This document shows positions 1-8,164 of a stretch of DNA of 64,000 nt, piece after piece. Where the stretch lies: the NCBI RefSeq assembly GCF_018531495.1, contig NZ_JAHDTI010000002.1, forward strand, positions 186,001 to 250,000, written 5' to 3'. The translations under genes were made by a program, and so were the position numbers. Source of the DNA: Nonomuraea sediminis (GTDB lineage: Bacteria > Actinomycetota > Actinomycetes > Streptosporangiales > Streptosporangiaceae). Numbering within the stretch: the first letter of the stretch is position 1; each line of letters begins with the position of its first letter. The notes under the pieces were generated by a model that saw nothing but the letters and a program-made list of their open reading frames with translations, was not told the origin of the DNA and made no database searches.

Positions 1-536
1 CCGTACGGCGCGCCGTTGTCCAGCACGATGTCGGCGTGGTCGGCCAGATGAAGCCCCGACGGATGCCGGGAGGGCATCCGCCCGGAGTGCTCGGCCGACG
101 TCACCGCGATCAGCGCATGGCCGTGCGCCTTGACCACGGCGGCCAGTTCGACGACCGAGCCGTTGACCCCCGAGTTGGACGCGATGACGAACACGTCGCG
201 CGGGTGCGGTGCGGCCAGCTCGTAGAGCCGCTGGGCGACACCGGGATCGCGCTCCAGTGCCGGGTCGGTGAGCACGTCCGGGTCGGCGCCGCCGAGCAGC
301 ACCAGGTCGCGCAGCTCGATCCGGTTGGCCGCGACCAGCCCGCCGGCCCGGCCGGTCAGCTCCATGGCGAACGCCTCGGAGTGGCCGCTGCCGAAGACCT
401 GCAGGATGCCGCCGGCCTCGATGGCCTCGGCGACCAGCCCTGCCGCCTTGTCCACCAGCGGCGCCTGGGTCGCGCTCACGCGGGCCATGACGTCCTGGAG
501 CACGGTCAGATAGCCGGTCGCAGAGAGGGAAGACAT
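1..536 (-). CDS. SIS-domain sugar-phosphate binding protein (3' end outside window)
   Basis: About 178 residues are visible; the stop lies beyond base 1. The protein starts MSSLSATGYLTVLQ at an ATG (536-534) preceded by GAGG five bases upstream. It carries an SIS fold: a phosphosugar-binding loop VFGSGHSEAF near residue 48, and VIASNSGVNGSVVELA near residue 118, as in the UPF0309/sugar-isomerase-domain family. Family members bind or isomerise phosphosugars in the cytosol; the exact substrate is not known. It is divergent from an RpiR regulator that also has an SIS domain, so the pair is probably co-regulated by a sugar phosphate. The family call is firm, the substrate open. Confidence 0.85.
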   Translation of the reverse strand, partial: MSSLSATGYLTVLQDVMARVSATQAPLVDKAAGLVAEAIEAGGILQVFGSGHSEAFAMELTGRAGGLVAANRIELRDLVLLGGADPDVLTDPALERDPGVAQRLYELAAPHPRDVFVIASNSGVNGSVVELAAVVKAHGHALIAVTSAEHSGRMPSRHPSGLHLADHADIVLDNGAPY

Positions 537-560
537 CCGCACCTCATTCGCATCGCGAGC

Positions 561-647
561 AATTTTTCTCTGTTGGCCGATAAGATGAGGCCCAGAGCGC
601 AGATCGTCAAGGTGTTGACCCCACTAGTAGTGAATAATTATTCTCTG
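561..647. promoter_or_regulatory. Divergent promoter region with RpiR-type operator
   Basis: The 134-base gap between the SIS gene and the RpiR gene holds a perfect 12-base palindrome GAATAATTATTC (632-643). The sequence AATTATTCTCTG (636-647) recurs with one change as AATTTTTCTCTG (561-572). A promoter for the rightward gene is readable as TTGACC (615-620), 18 bases, TATTCT (639-644), so the palindrome would cover the -10 box. AT-rich palindromes are typical RpiR operators; autoregulation is inferred. Confidence 0.6.
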
Positions 648-669
648 TGTCGCGAAGAGGAGGACCCAC

Positions 670-1548
670 ATGCAGAGCCCCGTGGACGGCATCGTCGATC
701 GGCTCGCCGCGCTCGCACCCTCGATGCCCGAGGCTCAGCGCACCATCGCCGAGCTCGTGCTGACCGATCCCGGCGCGGTAGCCCGCCTGACGATCCTCGA
801 CCTGGCCGACCGGTGCGGCGTGTCCACCGGCAGCATCACCAGGCTGTGCCGCGCGCTCGGCCTGAACGGCTACGCCGAGCTGCGCCTGGCGCTCGCCTCC
901 GACAGCGGCAGGACCCGGGCCGAGCCGTGGAGCGTGAGCATCGGCGCCGACGTCGCCGAGACCGACGACATCCACCGCATCGCCGAGGTGGTCTCCGCCG
1001 CGATCTCGCAGGGCGCCGTCGAGACCGTCGCCGGGCTCGACCTGGAGGCGGCCGACCAGGCCGCCGGCATGCTCGCCACCGCGCGCAGGGTGTGGGTGTT
1101 CGGCGCGGGCGGCAGCTCCACCATCGCCTCCGAGCTGCAGCAGCGGCTCTACCACATCGGCGTGCCCGTCTGGACGTCGACCGACACCCACGTCGCCCTC
1201 AGCGGCGCCGCGCTGCTCGGGCCCAAGGACGTGGTCGTGGGCATCTCGCACAGCGGCCGCACCAAGGAGGTCGTCGACATGATGACCGAGGCCGTCTCCC
1301 ACGGCGCGGCCACCATCGCCATCTGCAACGACGCCACCTCGCCGCTCGCGTCCCGCGCCGACCTGCTGCTGCTGACCAGCGTGCGGCAGACCGGGTTCAG
1401 GACCGAGTCGCTGGCCTCCAGGCACGGCCAGCTCGCCGTGGTCGACGTGCTGTTCATCGCGGTGGCCCAGCGGACCTTCGAGCAGGCGGGCGAGACGATG
1501 GCGGCGGCGCACCAGGCCGTCCAGCCGTACAAGAACCAGGAGCGCTGA
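670..1548 (+). CDS. RpiR/MurR-family transcriptional regulator
   Basis: 292 residues, the normal family length. Residues about 1-78 form the RpiR helix-turn-helix (TILDLADRCGVSTGSITRLC near 41-60). Residues about 125-260 form an SIS effector domain, with VWVFGAGGSSTIASELQQRL near 140 and GISHSGRTKEVVDMM near 195. Such regulators bind DNA as dimers and sense a phosphosugar. AGGAGG lies just ahead of the ATG. The stop overlaps the next start by one base (TGATG), so it is translationally coupled to the dehydratase and is likely the local regulator of that operon and of the divergent SIS gene. Confidence 0.93.
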   Translation: MQSPVDGIVDRLAALAPSMPEAQRTIAELVLTDPGAVARLTILDLADRCGVSTGSITRLCRALGLNGYAELRLALASDSGRTRAEPWSVSIGADVAETDDIHRIAEVVSAAISQGAVETVAGLDLEAADQAAGMLATARRVWVFGAGGSSTIASELQQRLYHIGVPVWTSTDTHVALSGAALLGPKDVVVGISHSGRTKEVVDMMTEAVSHGAATIAICNDATSPLASRADLLLLTSVRQTGFRTESLASRHGQLAVVDVLFIAVAQRTFEQAGETMAAAHQAVQPYKNQER

Positions 1549-2729
1549 TGGACCGGATCGTGGACGTGCGCGCCTACGTCGCCGACTACGTCAACCTGCC
1601 GCCCGCCCCCGCGGAGCCGGGCGACGGCGAGGCGTTACGGCAGTGGAAGCGGCGCAAGGTGGCCAGCCCCATGACCCAGCACGCCGACTTCCGCGACGAC
1701 CGGATGGCCGCCATCGGCCCGAACTCCCAGCAGACCGTCGTCGTCCAGGTCGAGAGCGCCTCCGGGCACGTGGGCGTGGGCACCACCAACGGCGGCGTGG
1801 TCGTCGCCACGCTGGTCGCGCTGCATCTGGCCTACCTCGTGAAGGGCCAGAGCGCCCTCGACCACGAGCCCATCTGGGACCGGATGTTCAACAGCACCCT
1901 GCACTACGGGCGCAAGGGCCTGGCCCTGCACGCCATCTCCGCCGTCGACCTGGCGATCTGGGACCTGCACGGGCGCATCACCCAGACCCCGGTGCACGCC
2001 CTGCTCGGCGGCGCGGTCCACTCGGAGGTCGAGCTGTACGCCACGGGGCCGCGGCCCGAGGTGGCGCGCAAGCTCGGGTTCTGGGGCGCCAAGATCCCGC
2101 TGACGTACGCGCCGGTCGAGGGCGAGGAGGGGTTCCGCGCCAACGTCGCCATCGCCGAGCAGGCGCGCGAGGCCGTCGGCGAGGGGTTCCCGCTCATGTA
2201 CGACTGCTGGATGTCGCTCGACGTCGACTACGCCGCCCGGCTCGGGCACGCCGTCGCGCCGCTCGGCTTCCAGTGGATCGAGGAGCCGCTGCGGCCCGAC
2301 GACTACGCCGCCCACCGGCGGCTGCGCTCGCGGCTGCCGCAGGCCATGGCGCTGACCTCGGGCGAGCACGAGTACACCGCCGCCGGGTTCCGGCTGCTGT
2401 GCGAGTCGGGGGTGGACGTCATCCAGCCCGACCCCGCCTGGTGCGGCGGCCTCACCGAGCTGCGCCGGATCTCCACGGTCGCCAGGACCCACGGCGTCCG
2501 GCTCATCCCGCACACCGGCGGGCACCACGCCTACCACTTCGTCGCCACCAGGCCCGAGCCGCCGCTGGCCGAGTTCGGCATCTTCGCCGGCGACTGCGAC
2601 GGGCCGGTGCCGCAGCACCCCATCTTCACCGGCGAGACTTTCCCCGTCGGTGGCAAGGTGCGGCTCGGCGACGCGCCCGGGTTCGGGCTGGAGCTCGATC
2701 CTTCGATCCGGCTCCAGCAGGTACGGTGA
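1548..2729 (+). CDS. L-rhamnonate dehydratase-type enolase-superfamily enzyme
   Basis: 393 residues. Enolase-superfamily dehydratases remove water from a sugar acid using a bound Mg2+; L-rhamnonate dehydratase gives 2-keto-3-deoxy-L-rhamnonate in the non-phosphorylated rhamnose route. Candidate metal ligands are D219 (YDCWMSLDV), E245 (WIEEP) and E273 (SGEHEY); the general base would be H322 (PHTGGHH), paired with D295 (QPDPAWCGG). The spacing 26-28-22-27 matches what I recall for E. coli RhmD (D226, E252, E280, D302, H329). The segment YATGPRPEVARKLGFWGAK is also family-like. Start by one-base overlap with the RpiR stop. Substrate could be a related acid such as fuconate or mannonate. Confidence 0.82.
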   Translation: MDRIVDVRAYVADYVNLPPAPAEPGDGEALRQWKRRKVASPMTQHADFRDDRMAAIGPNSQQTVVVQVESASGHVGVGTTNGGVVVATLVALHLAYLVKGQSALDHEPIWDRMFNSTLHYGRKGLALHAISAVDLAIWDLHGRITQTPVHALLGGAVHSEVELYATGPRPEVARKLGFWGAKIPLTYAPVEGEEGFRANVAIAEQAREAVGEGFPLMYDCWMSLDVDYAARLGHAVAPLGFQWIEEPLRPDDYAAHRRLRSRLPQAMALTSGEHEYTAAGFRLLCESGVDVIQPDPAWCGGLTELRRISTVARTHGVRLIPHTGGHHAYHFVATRPEPPLAEFGIFAGDCDGPVPQHPIFTGETFPVGGKVRLGDAPGFGLELDPSIRLQQVR

Positions 2730-3706
2730 CCGTCCGGCTCGGCGTGGTCGGGCTGGGCTGGTGGGCCCGCTTCGCCCACCTGCCCGCCATCGCCGCCTCT
2801 CCCTGCCTGGAGCTGACCGCGATCTGCGACACCGACCCGTCCCGGTTCTCAGGTACGGCCCGCACCTTCGGCGACCCTTCCGAGCTCTTCGCCTCCGGGC
2901 TCGTCGACGGCGTCGTCATCGCCACCCCGCACAGCACGCACCACACCCTGGCCCGCGCCGCTCTCGACGCCGGACTCCACGTCCTGGTCGAGAAGCCGAT
3001 GGCCACCACCGCCGCGGAAGCCTGGGACCTGGTCGACGCCGCGGCGCGCGCGGGGGTGCACCTGTCGGTCGGGTACACCGGCCAGTACACGGCGGCCGCG
3101 ATCCGCGTCCGCGCCGCCGTACAGGAGGAGATCGGCGAGCTGGTCTGCGTCAACGGCGACTTCTCCTCGATCATGATGGACCTGTTCACCGGCAACGCCA
3201 CCTACGGCGACCCGGCCCTGGCCGCGGGCGGCCAGGGGCAGTCCCAGCTCACCCACCTCGTCGGCGCCCTGACCCGCGCCACCGGGCGCGGGGCCCAGCA
3301 GGTCTTCGCCTACATGGACAACCGCTCGCTGCCGCTCGACGTGGTGAACGCGCTCACCTTCCGCCTGGCCGGCGGCGCCATCGGCACCCTCACCGCCACC
3401 GGCACCGTGCCCGGCGGCCTGCCGACCCGCCAGCGGCTGCGCTACTACGGCACCCGCGGCATGGTCGAGCACGACATCCAGTACGGCACGGCCGCCATCC
3501 ACCGCGGGGACGGCTCGCAGCTCCGCCTCGCCCCCGACCCGAGCCTGCCCGCCTGGGCCAAGCACGCGCCCGTCGAGGCGTTCGGCGACCTGATCGCGGG
3601 CCGCGGCGAGAACCACGCCCCCGGCCAGGACGCCGCCGCGGCCGTCGCCATCATCGAAGCCGCCTACCGCTCAGCCGGAACCGGCCTCCCCGTCGCCGTC
3701 ACGTGA
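2726..3706 (+). CDS. Gfo/Idh/MocA-family NAD(P)-dependent oxidoreductase
   Basis: 326 residues from a GTG that overlaps the dehydratase stop by four bases (GTGA), so the two are translationally coupled. The N-terminal Rossmann domain starts with VRLGVVGLGWWARFAHLPAI (GxGxxx near residues 8-13) and has the family EKP signature (VEKPMATT) near residue 90. The C-terminal half is the family alpha/beta substrate domain (FSSIMMDLF, GGQGQSQLTHLVGAL). Members oxidise or reduce sugars and cyclitols. In context it probably handles a step beside the sugar-acid dehydratase. Substrate not determinable. Confidence 0.85.
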   Translation: MTVRLGVVGLGWWARFAHLPAIAASPCLELTAICDTDPSRFSGTARTFGDPSELFASGLVDGVVIATPHSTHHTLARAALDAGLHVLVEKPMATTAAEAWDLVDAAARAGVHLSVGYTGQYTAAAIRVRAAVQEEIGELVCVNGDFSSIMMDLFTGNATYGDPALAAGGQGQSQLTHLVGALTRATGRGAQQVFAYMDNRSLPLDVVNALTFRLAGGAIGTLTATGTVPGGLPTRQRLRYYGTRGMVEHDIQYGTAAIHRGDGSQLRLAPDPSLPAWAKHAPVEAFGDLIAGRGENHAPGQDAAAAVAIIEAAYRSAGTGLPVAVT

Positions 3707-3760
3707 CCTCGGGGGTGTCACGTGACCTCAAGGGCGTCACGTGACTTTGGGGGCGTCACC
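3698..3760. repeat. Three 19-bp tandem repeats carrying GTCACGTGAC palindromes
   Basis: Units start at 3698, 3717 and 3736, with a partial fourth (GTCACC) at 3755. Each begins with GTCACGTGAC, a perfect 10-base palindrome, followed by nine variable bases (CTCGGGGGT, CTCAAGGGC, TTTGGGGGC). The array straddles the stop of the oxidoreductase and the stop of the convergent SpoOM-like gene. It could be a protein-binding array, a weak bidirectional terminator or simple replication slippage. Confidence 0.75.
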
Positions 3761-4688
3761 AGTCGCCGTCTCCGCCGTCGTCGCCGTCGAAGATCTCTTC
3801 GACGATCTCACCGGCCACCAGCCCGCCGACCAGGCCCGCGGCTCCCGCCGCCGCCACGGTCCCCCACCCAGGGCCGTCGTGATAGTCGTCGTGGTGACCG
3901 TAGTGGTGGCCGTGCTGGTGATGCCCGAAGCCGTGCCTGGGCAGGTCGGCCAGCCAGCGCTCGATCTCGCCCTCCCAGTCCATGTGCAGGGCCTGCTCGT
4001 GCGTGACCTGGAAACGGCCGAACGCGTCGCCGGAACCGCGCTTGTCGGCCTCCAGGACCACCTCGAGCCCGCGCGGGCTCGCCACGAACGTCAGCTCGAC
4101 CTCGTTGACGTGGCGCGCGTGGTGGTGCGGCGGGTGGAACTCGATCTCCTGGTAGAACGGCAGCTCCTGGTGCACGCCGTAGATGCGGCCGGCCTCCACG
4201 TCGGCGGACTTGAAGTGGAACCCGAGCCGCAGGAACGCCTGCATGACCCTGGCCTGCGAGGGCAACGGCTCGACCGCCACCGCGTCCAGGTCCCCCTTGT
4301 CGACGGCCTTCGCGATGGCCACCTCGGTACGCACCCCGACGGCCATCCCGGTCAGGCGCTGCCCGGCGATCACGCTGATCGGCGTCTCCCACGGAACGGG
4401 GAACTGGAAGGCGATCACCCGGTCCTCGCCCTGGCCCAGCCGGAACGGCCCGGACACCTGGACGTGGGAGAACTCCGCCAGCCCCCGCTGCTCACCCCCG
4501 CCGTACTCGGCCTCGATCCCGGCCACCAGCCCCAGCGCGATGTGGTCGATCTCGGCCTCGACGTCGCCGCCCTTCAGCCGCACCTCACCGCGCACCGTCC
4601 CGCCCGGCTGAACCCGGGGCGTGGCCAGCACGGTGTCCACGGACGGCGCGCCGACGCCCAGCGCTGCCAGCATGCGTTTGAACCCCAC
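3756..4688 (-). CDS. SpoOM-type sporulation-control protein
   Basis: 310 residues beginning GFKRMLAALGVGAPSVDTVL, the characteristic N terminus of the SpoOM family (first described in Bacillus), with an arrestin-like beta-sandwich expected over the first 250 residues. Then comes a His-rich linker (residues about 255-275, GFGHHQHGHHYGHHDDYHDG), a Gly/Ala hydrophobic stretch and an acidic tail. The GTG start is chosen because GGAG lies upstream and the N terminus matches the family; an open frame runs further upstream but is not family-like. In actinomycetes its role is poorly known. The His-rich segment could bind metal, which is inference. Confidence 0.85.
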   Translation of the reverse strand: MGFKRMLAALGVGAPSVDTVLATPRVQPGGTVRGEVRLKGGDVEAEIDHIALGLVAGIEAEYGGGEQRGLAEFSHVQVSGPFRLGQGEDRVIAFQFPVPWETPISVIAGQRLTGMAVGVRTEVAIAKAVDKGDLDAVAVEPLPSQARVMQAFLRLGFHFKSADVEAGRIYGVHQELPFYQEIEFHPPHHHARHVNEVELTFVASPRGLEVVLEADKRGSGDAFGRFQVTHEQALHMDWEGEIERWLADLPRHGFGHHQHGHHYGHHDDYHDGPGWGTVAAAGAAGLVGGLVAGEIVEEIFDGDDGGDGDW

Positions 4689-5014
4689 GGTGCCCTCTCC
4701 ACTGCGATCGCGACGATCCCACCACTCCCTCGAACGATCACTCCACTCTCCGGGTTCCAGGGCGACAACGACACCTGCTCCACGACCGACGAGTCGAGCT
4801 ACTACACGGTGGGCGTGCGCGCGGGTGGGCGGAAGCGGCGGGAAGGGAGCTACTCCGTCGACACGGGCAACGTCCTGTGCCGGGGAGGCACGTTCGCTCC
4901 TCCGCTCAACGCGTACGTGCAGGTGCAGGAGAACGGCGGCCCGTGGTCTCCTCGCGCGCCGATCGTCTGGCGCAGGTGCCGTGGCCGGCAGGGAGGCTCC
5001 GGCTCGGGGTGCGC
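4689..5014. other. Intergenic gap, no gene recognised
   Basis: 326 bases between the serine hydrolase stop and the SpoOM start, both on the minus strand. It must contain the SpoOM promoter but no clear -35/-10 pair, long inverted repeat or coding pattern was found. GGAG precedes the SpoOM GTG. Confidence 0.5.
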
Positions 5015-6223
5015 TCAGCCCGTCGGGGTCGTGGAGAGCTGCGGGCTGGGTGCGGACGTCTGCGGGCTCGGGGTGCCGGAGGGCGAGGTGGACGCGCCCA
5101 CCCCGACCGGGAGGTTGAAGACGTGGTCCGGCGTCACGACCTGGGTGATCGCCTGTCCGAAGAGGGTGCTGGGTTCCTGGCCGTTCTTGAGGATGTCCGT
5201 GTTGAGCAGGACCACCAGCGTCGCCTTCGCCTCCGGGAGGTAGATCACGAGCGCCTCGTAGCCGGGGAGCGAGCCGTTGTGCCCGATCCAGCCCTGCACG
5301 TTGAAGATGCCCAGCCCGTAACCGGTGCCGGGGATGCCGGACGGGGGCATCTTGAGCCGTTCTGCCTGCGTCTTGGCCGTCAGCAGCGTGCCCGTGGCCA
5401 GGACGCGGGCCCAGTTCTGCAGGTCGGGAAGGTCGGAGATCATCGCCCCGGCGGCCCAGCCCCAGGAGGGGTTCCAGTCGGTGGCGTCCTGGACGGCGCC
5501 CGTCTCGGTCTGCTTGGTGTAGCCGTGGGCGTGCGGGCTGGGGAAGGTGGCGTCCGTCGGGAAGATCGTGTGCGTCAGACCGGCCTTCTCCGCGACGTTC
5601 TTGTGGATGTAGTCCTGCAGCGGCTGACCGCCGATCTTCTCCACCACCAGCCCCAGCAGGATCGTGTTCGTGTTGGAGTACTGGAACCGCTCGCCGGGCT
5701 GGAACTGCACCGGATGCTTGAAGGAGTAGGCCAGCAGTTCCTGCGGCGTGAAGGGCCGGGTCGGATCGCTGAGGAGCGCCTTGTCGAAGCCCTCGTCCAG
5801 GGTGTAGTTGAACAGCCCGCTGCGCATCTGCGCGAGGTTGCGCAGGGTGATCCGGTCGCCGTTGGGCACCCCGTCGACGTACTTGGCGATCGGGTCGTCG
5901 AGGCCGACCTTGCCCTGGTCGACGAGCTCGAGCAGGGCGGTCACCGTGAAGGTCTTGGTCACGCTGCCGATGCGCATGTTCAGATCGGGCGTCATGGAGG
6001 TGTTGGTCGCCTTGTCCGCGACGCCGAAGGCGCGCACGTAGGAGCCCTTGCCGGGAGCCGACAGGCCGACGATGACGCCCGGCACCTCGGCCTCGCGCAT
6101 GACCTTCCTGATCGCCGCGTCGAGCCGCGCCGTGACCGTGGGATTCAGGTCGGGGAAGTCCGTCTGTGCCTTCGGTACGGCCAGCAGAGCAGCCACCATC
6201 AGCCACACGATCGAGTACCTCAT
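5015..6223 (-). CDS. Secreted serine hydrolase, DD-peptidase/beta-lactamase class C family
   Basis: 402 residues with a short hydrophobic signal-like N terminus (RYSIVWLMVAALLAVPKAQ). All three family motifs are present: S87-V-T-K90, Y182-S-N184 and H315-N-G317 (the KTG-equivalent HxG). This is the R61 DD-carboxypeptidase/esterase fold; Ser87 would be the acylated nucleophile. The tail after residue 375 is Ser/Thr/Pro-rich, suggesting wall association. Members include DD-peptidases, D-aminopeptidases and esterases, so the substrate cannot be fixed. It is divergent from an alpha/beta hydrolase. Confidence 0.88.
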   Translation of the reverse strand: MRYSIVWLMVAALLAVPKAQTDFPDLNPTVTARLDAAIRKVMREAEVPGVIVGLSAPGKGSYVRAFGVADKATNTSMTPDLNMRIGSVTKTFTVTALLELVDQGKVGLDDPIAKYVDGVPNGDRITLRNLAQMRSGLFNYTLDEGFDKALLSDPTRPFTPQELLAYSFKHPVQFQPGERFQYSNTNTILLGLVVEKIGGQPLQDYIHKNVAEKAGLTHTIFPTDATFPSPHAHGYTKQTETGAVQDATDWNPSWGWAAGAMISDLPDLQNWARVLATGTLLTAKTQAERLKMPPSGIPGTGYGLGIFNVQGWIGHNGSLPGYEALVIYLPEAKATLVVLLNTDILKNGQEPSTLFGQAITQVVTPDHVFNLPVGVGASTSPSGTPSPQTSAPSPQLSTTPTG

Positions 6224-6317
6224 GGCACAGCTCTGCCCCAGAAACAGTGCAGTAACGCTATTACCTGCGTAAACATGTATAAATCACGCATCGCTGGCGT
6301 CATGCCATCATCGGTGC

Positions 6318-7196
6318 ATGACTCTCGCCTCTGTCACCACACCCGTGCTCGACATCGCCTACGAAAGCAGTGGTGAGGGCTCTCCTGTGATCCTGCTCCA
6401 CGGGTTCCCCTATGACGTCCGGGCCTACGACGAGGTGGCGCGGATCGTGGCGGCCGCGGGTCACCGGGTGCTCGTGCCGTACCTGCGAGGTTTCGGGCCG
6501 ACGCGGTTCCTGGACGCGGCGACGATGCGGTCGGGCCAGCAGGCCGCGATCGCGCAGGACCTGGTGGACTTCATGGACGCGCTGGGCATCGACCAGGCGG
6601 TGCTGGCGGGCTACGACTGGGGCGGCCGGGCCGCCTGCATCACGGCCGCGACGCAGCCCGGCCGGGTGCGCGGCCTGGTCACCGTGGACGGCTACAACGT
6701 GCAGAACCTGGCCTACGCCGATGAGCCCGTCGACCCCGAGTGGGAGCGCACCTACTGGTACCAGTACTACTTCCACTCCGAGCGCGGCCGCCGCGGGCTG
6801 GAGGCCAACCGGGAGCGGCTGTGCGAGCTGCTGTGGCGCACCTGGTCGCCGACCTGGCAGGAAGCGGCCAAGGAGTTCCCTGCCAGCGCGCCGAGCCTGC
6901 ACAACCCCGACTTCGTGGACGTGGTGATCCACTCCTACCGGCACCGCTTCAACCTGGCCGACGGCGACCCGCGCTACCAGCCGCTCGAGGACCTCATCGC
7001 CCAGGAGCCGCCCATCACGGTCCCCGCGATCGTGCTGGAGAGCGGCGCCGACGGCGTGGGAGGACCCGGCCCGGAAGGCGACCGGGAGTACTTCACCGGC
7101 CCCTACGAGCACCGCCTCCTGGAGAACATCGGTCACAACGTCCCTCAGGAGGCCCCCCAGGCCTTTGCCGACGCCGTCCTCACTCTGTGCACATGA
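6318..7196 (+). CDS. Alpha/beta hydrolase, epoxide hydrolase/dehalogenase-like
   Basis: 292 residues. The oxyanion-hole motif HGFP is at 28-31. The nucleophile elbow is GYDWGG with D100, so the nucleophile is aspartate rather than serine, as in epoxide hydrolases and haloalkane dehalogenases. The catalytic histidine is H273 in IGHNVPQE. A cap domain lies roughly between residues 130 and 215. Start is the ATG right after the divergent promoter gap; no strong ribosome site is seen. The aspartate nucleophile argues against an ordinary esterase. Confidence 0.87.
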   Translation: MTLASVTTPVLDIAYESSGEGSPVILLHGFPYDVRAYDEVARIVAAAGHRVLVPYLRGFGPTRFLDAATMRSGQQAAIAQDLVDFMDALGIDQAVLAGYDWGGRAACITAATQPGRVRGLVTVDGYNVQNLAYADEPVDPEWERTYWYQYYFHSERGRRGLEANRERLCELLWRTWSPTWQEAAKEFPASAPSLHNPDFVDVVIHSYRHRFNLADGDPRYQPLEDLIAQEPPITVPAIVLESGADGVGGPGPEGDREYFTGPYEHRLLENIGHNVPQEAPQAFADAVLTLCT

Positions 7197-7287
7197 CCCA
7201 CGGAATGTTGCCCGTTCTTTAGGTACGTCGGGGCGTCTCCGCCCGAAGCGGCGGGCATCCCGACATATACCTGGAAAGGGGGCGCAA

Positions 7288-7704
7288 ATGGCGACGTCTG
7301 CTTCACAATATGGGGGGACCGGGACTTTCCCGGGCCGTTCGGGCTGGCTGGGATTCGCCGGGATGCTCGGCATCGTGCTCGGGATCTTCAACGTCATCGA
7401 GGGCTTCATCGCTCTGTTCAAGGAGACCTACTACGTGACGCCCGGCGGCAGGCTCCTGGTGTTCGACTACACCACCTGGGGCTGGATCTGGCTCATCATC
7501 GGCGTGATCCAGGTCGGCGTCGGCATCGGCATCCTGGCCGGCCAGACGTGGGCCCGCTGGTCCGGCGTGGCCCTGGCCGCGCTGGCGATGCTCGGGCAGT
7601 TCGCGTTCATGGCCGCCTACCCGATCTGGTCGCTGCTCTGCATCGCCCTTTCCGTCCTGATCATGTACGGCCTGATCAGCGCGCCGAAGGGCGCCACCGG
7701 CTGA
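7288..7704 (+). CDS. DUF7144-type four-helix membrane protein
   Basis: 138 residues with four hydrophobic helices (about 22-44, 67-85, 89-108, 110-130). The pattern GWLGFAGMLGIVLGIFNVI ... VFDYTTWGWIWLIIGVIQV ... GQTWARWSG matches the actinobacterial DUF7144 family, whose function is unknown. The ATG at 7288 follows GGAAAGGGGG. It is followed nine bases later by a small CMD-like protein, so the two probably form an operon. Confidence 0.8.
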   Translation: MATSASQYGGTGTFPGRSGWLGFAGMLGIVLGIFNVIEGFIALFKETYYVTPGGRLLVFDYTTWGWIWLIIGVIQVGVGIGILAGQTWARWSGVALAALAMLGQFAFMAAYPIWSLLCIALSVLIMYGLISAPKGATG

Positions 7705-7714
7705 GGTGAACACC

Positions 7715-8020
7715 ATGGAAGACCTCGAAGCACTGGCGAAGGGCGACGGCGCGATTCTGGAAACACTCACCCAGATGACGGTGGACACCATGGAGCGCTC
7801 GGGGCTCGACCCCGAGACCTACATGCTGGTCCGCCTGGCCGCGCTGGTCACCCTGGACGCCTCGGAGACGTCCTACCTGCTCAACCTGGGGGTGGCGGAG
7901 CACTTCGGCATCCCGCTGGAGAAGATCCGCGGCACCCTGATCGCGCTCGCGCCGGTGATAGGCACCGCGCGCATCGTGTCGGGCGCCGCCAAGATGGGAT
8001 TCGCCCTGGACGCCTCCTAG
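7715..8020 (+). CDS. Small carboxymuconolactone-decarboxylase-like protein
   Basis: 101 residues from an ATG preceded by GAGGTG at seven bases; an in-frame GTG sits nine bases earlier. The all-alpha pattern (LTQMTVDTMERSGLDPETYMLVRLAALVTLDA ... LNLGVAEHFGIPLEKIRGTLIALAPVIGTARIVSGAAK) matches the short CMD-like proteins of actinomycetes. It lacks the CxxC of the AhpD peroxidase group, so redox activity is unlikely. Function unknown; pairing with the DUF7144 protein suggests a shared role. Confidence 0.75.
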   Translation: MEDLEALAKGDGAILETLTQMTVDTMERSGLDPETYMLVRLAALVTLDASETSYLLNLGVAEHFGIPLEKIRGTLIALAPVIGTARIVSGAAKMGFALDAS

Positions 8021-8037
8021 CGATCTTTGGGATTGAG

Positions 8038-8111
8038 GTCGCACGAACGGCCACTGCAAGATCATTCAGAGTTGGTGAAGACAACCGAAGATCGCGCAGT
8101 GGCCGTGCGAC
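8038..8111. repeat. Long imperfect inverted repeat, IS-end or MITE-like
   Basis: Left arm 8038-8063 and right arm 8090-8111 pair as GTCGCACG(aa)CGGCCACTGC..GATC against its complement, around a 26-base loop. Two extra bases bulge from the left arm and two pairs mismatch. It sits between convergent genes. The size and bulge are unusual for a simple terminator, and the sequence looks like a short palindromic element or transposon-end relic; that is inference. Confidence 0.5.
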
Positions 8112-8164
8112 AACGGCGCCGTCGGATTCGACTCCGAGGGGTTGAACGCCGTGGCGCGCCTGGC

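Noticed and set aside
36..1547. Long plus-strand open frame running into the rhamnonate dehydratase gene
   Set aside because: Its first 500 codons are Arg/Asp/Gly-rich antisense or off-frame shadow of the SIS and RpiR genes; the true enzyme start is at 1548.
3698..3760. CRISPR-like array
   Set aside because: Repeats are contiguous 19-bp units without unique spacers of CRISPR length, and no cas genes are present.
3741..5243. 500-codon plus-strand frame opposite the SpoOM-like gene
   Set aside because: Low-complexity antisense shadow without start signals or recognisable domains.
4689..6206. Minus-strand open frame continuing upstream from the SpoOM-like gene
   Set aside because: It is an off-frame shadow of the serine hydrolase; family N terminus and ribosome site place the start at 4688.
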